Assembly (NCBI GenBank): GCA_964493075.1
Contig: CAZBNU010000147.1
Span: 1-10,248 of the forward strand
Direction: 5' to 3'
DNA length: 10,248 nt
From: SLFT01 sp964493075
GTDB lineage: Bacteria; Hydrogenedentota; Hydrogenedentia; Hydrogenedentales; CAITNO01
This document shows, piece by piece, positions 1 to 6,742 of the stretch. The position numbers and the translations under genes are program-made. How positions within the stretch are numbered: the stretch's first letter is position 1; the number at the start of each line of letters is the position of its first letter. The notes under the pieces are model-generated. The model was not told the DNA's origin and searched no databases. It worked only from the letters and a program-made list of their open reading frames with translations.

Positions 1-2323
1 TACCTGTCAGCACTTTCTGCTCCACAATCGAATATGGCGGCAGCATTCGATTTCCACATTCTTTGAAGGTGTCATTCATATTCAGCCACAGCAACTGTTG
101 CGGTGCTGTTACCGTTACAAATACATTGTCTTCACGCCCGTCCGCACGCATCATGTTTCTGGTCGCCCAACGAAGTTGCGGCGCGTCGGCCAAAGTGTCC
201 GTTATAAAACGGCGGTAGGCTGGGCTGTCGTATTGCCCGGAGAAACACAACACACGCCCGCAGCCCAAATCTGCATTTTCACCAAGAAGCGTGGCATTGA
301 TGGCCGTGTCCCCTTCCACCGTTTGCAACGCACCAATACTGTCTGCTGTAATCAATAAACCGCCACGTTGCACCCACGCCAGAATACGTTCCCAGGTTTC
401 TTTCTCTGCCGTATTGCCCCAAAGTAGCAACAGCGCTTTGTAGTTTTCCAGTCCACCATCGGCAATCTGGTTATCGCTGCAGTAGGCAAAATCGAAGTGA
501 TCCCGCAGGGGCTGGACATGCTTCAAAAAATCATTTCCGTTCAGCACAATATGTGTTTCGGGATAATACGCAGCAACCTCAACAATAGGATTACGCCTTC
601 GATATAGATGGGCGTACCGCACAAAATTATCACACGCCTTTTCCGTTTCGAACAGATTGGGATAGTAATAATGCAGCCCTCGCGCTGCGGATGCGGTAGC
701 GTTGTAAATACGCGCCACCACACCTGCTTCGTTCACCAGACCTGCCGGTTCGAAACTGTAGTAGGCGCCATACTGCTGTCCCGCTGAGGCCACCCATCGG
801 GTGAGCGAAAAATTCGCACGGTAGTCACTGCCCTCGTTGGTGATGCGCACCCCTGCATTATAGTCCGCTGCAATTTTACACTGGTCGCCAAAGTCCGCAC
901 CATGTTCCACAGGCGCATGACCGCCGGTACAGATTTCGATGCGGCCGGGGAAATGGTCCCGCACCGTTTTCACCCAGAACCGGGTATAGTCGTTCATGGA
1001 ACCAATATACCACGCGGCAAAATCGAGCCAGGCACGGTCGTTCGGCGTGGCATCACGCAGGAAAGGTTCAATACCATCAAAATTGTCGAAAGCGCTATTC
1101 CATGCGGCATTGACCGCGGCAACCTCCGTGTACTTGTCTGCAAGAAACTTTCGGAAATCCGCACGCGCATACGGGTCGCCCGCCCATAACCCGCCGTGTG
1201 TGTGGTACTCGCCGTGGATATTTGCCGTCCAGTCGTTGCCGGAAGCCACATAAATCGCCTCGCCATAGTTGCCGGTAATGCCCAACAGGATAGATTCGAT
1301 AATATCCTCATCCCGGTAATGTTCACAAAAAGCCTGAATGAATCTCGCCACATGGTCGTGAAGGACGGGATTCCACAGCGATTCCACATCCGATTCCTCG
1401 CCATGTTCCAGGCAGACATACCCCTGCGATCCGGCTTGTTTGTAGTACCAGTTTGGCAGGCTATAGGGAGAACCGATGATCAGGAAGGGCACCCACTTCA
1501 CTCCCGCCTGACGGTATACGTCCACATAGGCATCGTATAACGACCAGTCGTATCGGCCCGGTTCAGGCTCGCACAGGTTCCAACGCACATAAGCCTCGTG
1601 ACTCGTAAGCCCCATTGCCCGTAGCGCTGGCAGCGCATTTTGCAGCGATTGTAACTGGCTGTTCAGCGCGCTCGCACTGTCAATATCAAACCCGCCAATA
1701 ATGAAACTTTTATCTGCGCCGATGCGGGTCTTGGACACCAGCCGCGCCGGTGGCGCCCCTTTCAGTTTTTCCACATCCTCCGGCGGTTCTGCAAGCAACG
1801 AAACCGACTCCACATATAAATCACCACCGCCAATTCGGAAACTGGCGCCCAGATTCTGGCGCGCTGCGAAGCGAGGCTGTTGAAGCAAAAAAACGGCACG
1901 TTTCCATTTCTCACTACCGGTTCGTGCACCGCCCCAGTGCTCCTCCGCAGGACAATACTTGTCCGTAATCTGCTCGCCTCTGGCACTGTCATATTCCAGC
2001 GTCAACGGCGTTCCCGGCTTGTTGTCGAAATAGGAAATCTCCACATACACCGGCTTGCCTTCGCCGGATAGTATGGTTTTCGGAACGGCAAAATAGAGAT
2101 ATACCGAAGGCGGTTGTTCCCCCTGCTTGCATGCAATGCAATCACGACCTCCGCGCTTTATCTGTTCGATAAAACCGTCCGCGCCGGACAACACCTGTAT
2201 CTCGGGAAGGGTCGTACTGGCATTCTCCGCATTGAATTGTGCCAGCGGAGTTGTTTCACCAAATACGCTTGTCCCCAGCAGTAAAACAAAAACAAACAAG
2301 CAACTCCAGAAATATCGCTTCAT
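1..2323 (-). CDS. Secreted GH42-like glycoside hydrolase (beta-galactosidase superfamily), 3' end outside window
   Basis: Translating the minus strand from the ATG at 2323-2321 gives 774 uninterrupted codons running off the left edge, so the C-terminus is missing. Residues 1-22 form a Sec signal peptide (KR, hydrophobic core, VFG before the likely cleavage site) without a lipobox cysteine. Residues about 25-200 look like a beta-sandwich, perhaps carbohydrate-binding, with a CxxC at 62-65. A TIM barrel follows: EPEPGRYDW (252-260) is the classic clan GH-A/GH42 strand-2 signature. GNYGEA (E355) is the expected acid/base position, and SFEPAG (E525) aligns with the GH42 nucleophile segment. PYARADFRKFLADKY (384-398) and AAWNSAF also match GH42 layout. 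Residues about 570-720 resemble the GH42 trimerisation (glutaminase-like) domain. The role is probably exo-hydrolysis of an external glycan; the substrate is unknown. AAGGAGA lies 7 bases upstream of the ATG. Fold family is fairly sure, activity is not. Confidence 0.85.
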   Translation of the reverse strand, partial: MKRYFWSCLFVFVLLLGTSVFGETTPLAQFNAENASTTLPEIQVLSGADGFIEQIKRGGRDCIACKQGEQPPSVYLYFAVPKTILSGEGKPVYVEISYFDNKPGTPLTLEYDSARGEQITDKYCPAEEHWGGARTGSEKWKRAVFLLQQPRFAARQNLGASFRIGGGDLYVESVSLLAEPPEDVEKLKGAPPARLVSKTRIGADKSFIIGGFDIDSASALNSQLQSLQNALPALRAMGLTSHEAYVRWNLCEPEPGRYDWSLYDAYVDVYRQAGVKWVPFLIIGSPYSLPNWYYKQAGSQGYVCLEHGEESDVESLWNPVLHDHVARFIQAFCEHYRDEDIIESILLGITGNYGEAIYVASGNDWTANIHGEYHTHGGLWAGDPYARADFRKFLADKYTEVAAVNAAWNSAFDNFDGIEPFLRDATPNDRAWLDFAAWYIGSMNDYTRFWVKTVRDHFPGRIEICTGGHAPVEHGADFGDQCKIAADYNAGVRITNEGSDYRANFSLTRWVASAGQQYGAYYSFEPAGLVNEAGVVARIYNATASAARGLHYYYPNLFETEKACDNFVRYAHLYRRRNPIVEVAAYYPETHIVLNGNDFLKHVQPLRDHFDFAYCSDNQIADGGLENYKALLLLWGNTAEKETWERILAWVQRGGLLITADSIGALQTVEGDTAINATLLGENADLGCGRVLCFSGQYDSPAYRRFITDTLADAPQLRWATRNMMRADGREDNVFVTVTAPQQLLWLNMNDTFKECGNRMLPPYSIVEQKVLTG

Positions 2324-2330
2324 AAACCCG

Positions 2331-2337
2331 TCTCCTT
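2331..2337 (-). promoter_or_regulatory. Shine-Dalgarno of the GH42-like gene
   Basis: On the minus strand AAGGAGA is followed by CGGGTTT (7 bases) and the ATG at 2323. It fixes the start in front of a clear signal peptide and shows that this gene can be translated independently of the upstream kinase fusion gene. Confidence 0.75.
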
Positions 2338-2383
2338 AATCACTTTGAAAACACTACTTCCGCAATTTTTTTCAACACCGTAG

Positions 2384-2431
2384 AAGAGCCATCCCTGGCT
2401 CTTTGTCTTTGACGCGCCAGAAATGCGCGTC
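2384..2431. other. Two tandem stem-loops in the gap between the two leftward genes
   Basis: Hairpin one has perfect 8-base arms AAGAGCCA (2384-2391) and TGGCTCTT (2396-2403) with loop TCCC. Hairpin two has perfect 7-base arms GACGCGC (2411-2417) and GCGCGTC (2425-2431) with a 7-base loop. They lie just after the kinase fusion stop (2456) in the direction of leftward transcription. On that strand neither is followed by a U-run, so they are not canonical intrinsic terminators. On the plus strand they are followed by TGTCTTT and TACTTTATTT, but no rightward gene precedes them. Possible roles are partial attenuation or mRNA 3'-end protection between the two genes. Confidence 0.45.
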
Positions 2432-2455
2432 TACTTTATTTACATATTGCCGCTT

Positions 2456-5185
2456 CTAAGCGCCTAATTCAAGGAGACATGCGCCTTGTGTGGCAACACA
2501 GGGAATGACCGCAGGGGGAAGGCTTTGCGGCTGATAATATTCTTTGACAAGTGTTTTTCTGACCTGTGGCACAGCGTCCTTATGGGCGAGAATCATGATA
2601 CAGCCCCCCAAGCCCGCCCCGGCGATTTGAGCGCCAATGACGCCAGGTACTGTAGATGCCAGGTCCACCATGTGGTCTATCTGCGGGGTACTACACGCAT
2701 AGTAACCTGACTGGCTGTAAAGCTGCGCGTCCAACACGCGCCTGGGATTCTGACTGATCAAATCCGCCATCAGGCGGTTCAGATAATCGTCGGTGCAGGC
2801 ATCATCCAAATGTCGGTAATTACCGGAAGCATCTGGTTTGCTGACCCGGTCGCCATTATGACTCATCTTCATCAGCCGCCCGAATTCATGCAGGTTGCCA
2901 GTAGCAAGCAGTTCCGGACATATACGGCTCCTCGCGGATTCTGCCGCACCAAACAACAACACACCGCGCAGCGGATAGCTTTCCTGTTCATCATGGCTGG
3001 CAAAGAACGGCGCAAGCAACTCGGCCGACTCTGCGGATAAGGCTGCATTGATTTTCTTGCGGGTCATTTTCTGGGGAATCTTTTGCAGCAGTTCGTAAAT
3101 ATGACTCGGAGGACAGGCGAGTTTCTCCGGGGCGATATCGCGCACATGCTCCAGTGCATGAAGAAACTGGGGGCAACGCTGCCGCAACAGCGCCATACCT
3201 GCATTGTAGGCCGTGATCCGTGCATTGAACTGGTGCTTGGAGTGACCGCTCTTGGCCGCTTTGATATGACTGTCCGCAATGATCACCTGGTAATCGGGAG
3301 GACTTTCGATGATACGACCAATGTGAAAGGGCAGGTAGCCCACCTGTATGATTTTGCCGCGCTGCCCGAGATAGATCGCGGCATGATCGCCGGAACCGCC
3401 ACGGGAACCTACAAACCACTCGCCCTGTCCGCACAAGTCAACAAACTGCTGCGCCGTTAATTCAAGATTATTCAGGGCAATACCGGCCTGCAGTGTGGCA
3501 ACAACAATCGAACTGCTGCTGCTCAATCCGGCGGCAATAGGAATATCTCCGAGGAAGGCAAGGTTCAGACCGTTAATTTTAACATCCTGGTAATGGTGCT
3601 GTAGGCGAAGCATGGCGGCCTTGATATAGTTGCCCCAATCCCCCATGGCGCTGAACAGCATCTTACGGACCCACTCGCTGTTGACAAAATTGATCCAGTC
3701 GGTCCAACCGAAGCTACCTATGAGGTCATCAATTGAAAACGACACCGGCGCAAATTTTCCGGGCTGCACATTTACGGCCACCACCTGATCATCATTCCGG
3801 CAGCCTGCCACCACCAGAGTCTCCCGATGTATGGCGAGGAAGTTGTTGTAACCGCCGCGATGATCCACATGCCGCCCCATCAGGTTGATGCGTCCCGGAG
3901 CACGGACAATGCAGACCTTCTGATCAAAACCGAATCGTCTGCCATAACACCGTAACACCCGCAACATATCCCTGGCCTTGCTTTGATGCAGGTCGGGATG
4001 GTCACCGTAAATCTGCGTCAACCAGCGGCGGTACGCAGGGCCGTTCTGTTCAATTATTTGAATCCATTTCTCCACACTGCAATAGGCTTTTCCTGAAAGG
4101 GAAGGCGAAAAAGAAATACCTTTACTTGTCCTTGCCCTGCTTTTCTTGGCGCGCACATAATCCTGTATATGCAGCAGTTCATCAGGGGAGTTGAATCCCT
4201 GAATCCATTCGGGATGCTTGATGGGGACAACACGTACCCGGTAGGGATCGGCATCCTGTCTTGCTGCTGCCAGATGCTTCACCGTATCGGTGAGATAATA
4301 CTCGCCCTGCGCATTGTCATTCTTCAACTGCCTGACGCCATAATAAAAGGCGTCTGCCTTAAAGTAATACAGACTGGGATTGAGATGCGTGCAATGTTGC
4401 TTGATATGTGCTGCAGTATAGGCTTTGCCGTCTATGGCAATCCCATACTGGGCAACGTCCAGAAGCACTTTTAGTTTCCGATACGTAATAGACTTGCCGG
4501 TGCGCACCAGTTCCATAAGTTCAGGAACTGCCGCTTCCTGCCTGCCTTCATCCGACAGATGTTGCCGTATACACTGATCAAGTTTTTCCGCCGTAATTAA
4601 TCGGGACGCTTTCAACTCTTGTTTCAGCGCATCAACAATGGCTTGCCGCGCCAAATCGGTTTTTTCAATAATGGCCCGCGCCTGGCCGCTGTTGTCAACA
4701 ACTATCCTGCCGCCGCCGCTCAAGGTCGCTTTCGTATGCGGCATGCTCAACAAGGCCATGTCTGCATCCTGCCGGATAAAGCCATCGCGCAAAGCAATAA
4801 TCGCTTCGGGTTCGATAAATTTATCGCCCATGGTTACCAGCACATTTCCCTGCCACCCCAATGTGGAAAGCGCATCAGCAGCCAGTTGCGCCGCATGACC
4901 TGTACCCAGTTGAGGCGACTGGTAAACATACACGATGCCGTTATTTTCAGCATTTACCGTTTCCTGTACCTTCTCCGATTGCGCTCCAACAACCAGTAAA
5001 AAACGTTCAAAGCCAAGTGAACGAAAGGTGCGTATCATGCGGTTAATTGCAGGCGTCCCGTCAATGTCAAAACAAACCTTCGCCATGTCAGCGCGGCCCA
5101 TCCGCGTTCCCTTGCCAGCAGCAAGGATTACAACCGTGGTCTGATCCGTGACGCTTTGAAGTACTTTATGGTTTTGTTGAGACAA
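2456..5185 (-). CDS. Bifunctional sugar kinase / nucleotidyltransferase: GlmU-type uridylyltransferase domain fused to galactokinase-like GHMP kinase
   Basis: Numbering is from the TTG at 5185-5183 (909 residues). Residues about 15-340 form a nucleotidyltransferase: AAGKGTRMG (22-30) with a downstream AK (Lys36), QLGTGHA (92-98), metal-ligand MGDK (Asp121), NPSLYYF (269-275) and NAQGEYYLTD (291-300). The last two and QLGTGHA closely echo GlmU, suggesting UTP as nucleotide. After a basic, serine-rich linker (about 343-367) comes a GHMP kinase: APGRINLMGRHVDH (429-442), GLSSSSS ATP loop (553-559), SGDHAA with putative catalytic Asp600, and GAGLGGC (856-862), all as in galactokinase. The expected chemistry is sugar + ATP to sugar-1-phosphate, then + UTP to UDP-sugar, in the cytoplasm. 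About 90 residues between EKTD (174) and NPSLYYF are an insertion relative to GlmU. Arg438 replaces the Glu of galactokinase GEHTDY, so the sugar is unlikely to be plain galactose. The frame stays open to an ATG at 5269, but the start with a good ribosome site is TTG 5185. Confidence 0.85.
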   Translation of the reverse strand: MSQQNHKVLQSVTDQTTVVILAAGKGTRMGRADMAKVCFDIDGTPAINRMIRTFRSLGFERFLLVVGAQSEKVQETVNAENNGIVYVYQSPQLGTGHAAQLAADALSTLGWQGNVLVTMGDKFIEPEAIIALRDGFIRQDADMALLSMPHTKATLSGGGRIVVDNSGQARAIIEKTDLARQAIVDALKQELKASRLITAEKLDQCIRQHLSDEGRQEAAVPELMELVRTGKSITYRKLKVLLDVAQYGIAIDGKAYTAAHIKQHCTHLNPSLYYFKADAFYYGVRQLKNDNAQGEYYLTDTVKHLAAARQDADPYRVRVVPIKHPEWIQGFNSPDELLHIQDYVRAKKSRARTSKGISFSPSLSGKAYCSVEKWIQIIEQNGPAYRRWLTQIYGDHPDLHQSKARDMLRVLRCYGRRFGFDQKVCIVRAPGRINLMGRHVDHRGGYNNFLAIHRETLVVAGCRNDDQVVAVNVQPGKFAPVSFSIDDLIGSFGWTDWINFVNSEWVRKMLFSAMGDWGNYIKAAMLRLQHHYQDVKINGLNLAFLGDIPIAAGLSSSSSIVVATLQAGIALNNLELTAQQFVDLCGQGEWFVGSRGGSGDHAAIYLGQRGKIIQVGYLPFHIGRIIESPPDYQVIIADSHIKAAKSGHSKHQFNARITAYNAGMALLRQRCPQFLHALEHVRDIAPEKLACPPSHIYELLQKIPQKMTRKKINAALSAESAELLAPFFASHDEQESYPLRGVLLFGAAESARSRICPELLATGNLHEFGRLMKMSHNGDRVSKPDASGNYRHLDDACTDDYLNRLMADLISQNPRRVLDAQLYSQSGYYACSTPQIDHMVDLASTVPGVIGAQIAGAGLGGCIMILAHKDAVPQVRKTLVKEYYQPQSLPPAVIPCVATQGACLLELGA

Positions 5186-5192
5186 GGAATTG

Positions 5193-5200
5193 CTCTCCTG
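5193..5200 (-). promoter_or_regulatory. Shine-Dalgarno that decides the start of the kinase fusion gene
   Basis: CAGGAGAG on the minus strand lies 7 bases before TTG (5185-5183). The two upstream in-frame ATGs have poorer sites: 5206 is preceded by ACTATCCTGGTGTC, which has no purine-rich core. The one at 5269 has only GGAAAG 13 bases away. Starting at the TTG leaves about 15 residues before the first beta strand of the nucleotidyltransferase domain, normal for this fold, and drops an aromatic-rich leader unlike the family. Confidence 0.6.
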
Positions 5201-5412
5201 TAACATGACACCAGGATAGTTGCCATCATAAAAAGTAAACGGTGCATAAAATCCTGTTAAGTGTAACATATTTTGTTAAAATCTTTCCGCGTGAGATACC
5301 ATGTGTTTACGCCCTTAACATGGGCAGGCTGACAGCGCTTTGTATGTTTGGTAACTTATCAGTCCGGAACTGCTGTAAGACAATAAGTCGAATTAACACG
5401 AAAGTTATCGCT

Positions 5413-5497
5413 ATCGTCATTGCGAGAAACGAAGCAATCTGTTTTTATACGATGGCCCGCGCATAAACAAGAATGCTTCGTTCCTCGCAATGACGAT
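5413..5497. repeat. Dispersed palindromic repeat / MITE-like inverted repeat (GTCATTGCGAG...GAAGCAATC type)
   Basis: The left arm (5413-5439) and right arm (5471-5497) are 27 bases each and complementary at 25 positions. The outer 14 bases, ATCGTCATTGCGAG, pair perfectly. The 31-base centre (5440-5470) also has partly complementary T-rich and A-rich flanks, so the whole 85 bases could fold into one long hairpin. The core motif GTCATTGCGAG with GAACGAAGC is a well-known dispersed repeat in many bacteria, often wrongly translated as a peptide containing HCEERS. Exactly that peptide appears in a leftward frame here. Only one copy is present in this window. It lies about 60 bases before the deacetylase start and may be transcribed into its leader. 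Confidence 0.8.
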
Positions 5498-5517
5498 GGC
5501 TACCCATCATCTGAAAC

Positions 5518-5532
5518 CAGGCGTCACGCCTG
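5518..5532. repeat. Short perfect palindrome upstream of the deacetylase gene
   Basis: CAGGCGT, a single C, then ACGCCTG forms a 15-base inverted repeat centred 30 bases before the ATG at 5555. In RNA it would fold as a six-pair stem with a three-base loop. It could be a leader hairpin or an operator half; it also lies right beside the longer repeat and may simply be its edge. Confidence 0.4.
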
Positions 5533-5554
5533 ACGGGGTATAACGGAAAAACAA

Positions 5555-6742
5555 ATGCCTGAAAAAAGATACTTAATTCGTGGACGGATGAATAGCGAAC
5601 AAAAGCCGGTTGACATCCTTGTTTCTGAAGGAATGGTAATTGCGATTGCAAATAGCGGGCGTCACCATCCTGATGTTGGCGACAACGAGGCGATCATTGC
5701 GCCGCTGCTTTTCGATATTCAGGTAAATGGGGGATTTGGCATTGAGTTGCAATCCCCGGATATTACCGTAGCACAAGTGCATACCCTCAACAGAAAACTG
5801 CTGCAACAGGGAGTGGCGCATTGGATTCCCACCTTGATAACTGATGCGGCTGATGCGCTGGAACATAGGTGCCACGTGTTGGCCGAAGCCTTGGAAGACC
5901 CGGCGCTTGCCGCCCATGTGCCCGGCATCCATTTGGAAGGACCGCACATCTCACCGCTGGACGGCCCGCGAGGCGCGCATCCTGCCGCGCATGTTCTGCC
6001 GCCGTCCGTACCCTTGTTTAACCGCCTGTACCGGGCGGCAAAAGGCAAAATCGCCTACATTACCCTGGCACCGGAACTTTCAGGAGCAACACGATACATC
6101 CGTGCTGTCACACGGCGCGGTGCTGTAGTAGCGCTCGGCCATCACGCAGCAACTGCCACCCAGATTGATGCGGCAGTTAAAGCGGGCGCTGTCTTATGCA
6201 CCCACTTGGGCAACGGCATGGCCTCGCAAATCCACCGGCATCAGAATGCACTTTGGCCGCAGCTGGCCGATGATCGGCTCCACGCCTCCTTCATTGCCGA
6301 CCTGGAGCATGTTCCTGCAGAGGCGCTGAAGGTCTTTGCCCGGGCAAAAGGAGCGCAACGGACAATCCTGACGTCGGACAGCGTTTTTCTCACGGGCATG
6401 AAACCCGGTAAATACGATATGTTTGGTGCCGCCGTAGAAATGAAAAAAAGCGGGCGGATATGTCTTTCGGGCACCGATTTGCTCGCCGGAAGCAGTCTCA
6501 TGTTGTTACAGGGCGTGTGGAATATGTTTCAACATACTGACCTGACGCTGGAACAGGCCTTTGCCGCAGCGTCCACCGTACCGAAGACCCTGTTCAACAT
6601 GCCAACCACAGACTGGCCTCCGAAGAAAGGAAGGAAAGCAATGTTTATGGTGTGCCAGCCGCAACAAAAAAACAGAAAACAATCGCAATTGCGTATTCAG
6701 GCGTTGATTCACGGAAACGAGGTAATACTTTATGAAAAATGA
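5555..6742 (+). CDS. nagA: NagA-family amidohydrolase (N-acetylglucosamine-6-phosphate deacetylase-like)
   Basis: The 395-residue protein has the layout of NagA (COG1820, normally about 380 residues): a short N-terminal beta unit, then a metal-dependent amidohydrolase barrel. Landmarks are DIQVNGG (54-60), HLEGPH (126-131, metal ligand Glu128), TLAPE (170-174), GHHAA (195-199, His196), THLGNGM (216-222, His217), and TSDSV (273-277) with catalytic Asp275. Arg228 sits near the usual phosphate-binding arginine. The expected reaction removes acetate from an N-acetylhexosamine-6-phosphate in the cytoplasm. THLGNGM instead of THLFNAM and ADLEHV (248-253) instead of ADGxHV place it in a divergent subgroup, so the exact substrate is uncertain. 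The ribosome site before ATG 5555 is weak (CGGAAAA), but the alternative ATG at 5588 would delete the first beta strand. It overlaps the next gene by 11 bases, implying coupled translation. Confidence 0.85.
   Translation: MPEKRYLIRGRMNSEQKPVDILVSEGMVIAIANSGRHHPDVGDNEAIIAPLLFDIQVNGGFGIELQSPDITVAQVHTLNRKLLQQGVAHWIPTLITDAADALEHRCHVLAEALEDPALAAHVPGIHLEGPHISPLDGPRGAHPAAHVLPPSVPLFNRLYRAAKGKIAYITLAPELSGATRYIRAVTRRGAVVALGHHAATATQIDAAVKAGAVLCTHLGNGMASQIHRHQNALWPQLADDRLHASFIADLEHVPAEALKVFARAKGAQRTILTSDSVFLTGMKPGKYDMFGAAVEMKKSGRICLSGTDLLAGSSLMLLQGVWNMFQHTDLTLEQAFAAASTVPKTLFNMPTTDWPPKKGRKAMFMVCQPQQKNRKQSQLRIQALIHGNEVILYEK

Larger units (their letters stand above)
5186..5554. other. Divergent intergenic region
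   Basis: This 369-base stretch separates the leftward kinase fusion from the rightward deacetylase and should hold promoters for both blocks. It contains a long imperfect inverted repeat (5413-5497) and a short palindrome (5518-5532). I see no convincing sigma-70 promoter. A TATGAT on the minus strand (5230-5225) lacks a good -35. A plus-strand CTGACA (5329-5334) has only a weak TAACTT 17 bases on. Small open frames through it look non-coding, including a leftward frame entering the repeat. No tRNA or riboswitch-like element was recognised. Confidence 0.6.

Noticed and set aside
994..1419. Leftward 141-codon frame and several plus-strand frames within 1-2323
   Set aside because: They are shadows of the hydrolase gene, which is continuous in another minus-strand frame from 2323 to the window edge.
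1..2323. Possibility that the first 2.3 kb is a decayed or non-coding region
   Set aside because: A full reading of the minus strand from 2323 has no stop in 774 codons and gives consistent GH42-like domains; it only seems absent because its stop codon lies outside the window.
5329..5357. CTGACA with TAACTT 17 bases later as a promoter for the deacetylase operon
   Set aside because: The -10 matches consensus at only three positions and would give a 190-base leader through the repeat; not supportable alone.
5413..5497. CRISPR repeat or intrinsic terminator reading of the long inverted repeat
   Set aside because: There is one copy with no spacers, and no U-run follows the stem on either strand.
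5445..5651. Leftward 68-residue open frame containing HCEERS between the divergent genes
   Set aside because: It is the familiar spurious translation of the GTCATTGCGAG repeat and overlaps the start of the deacetylase gene; no ribosome site or family similarity.
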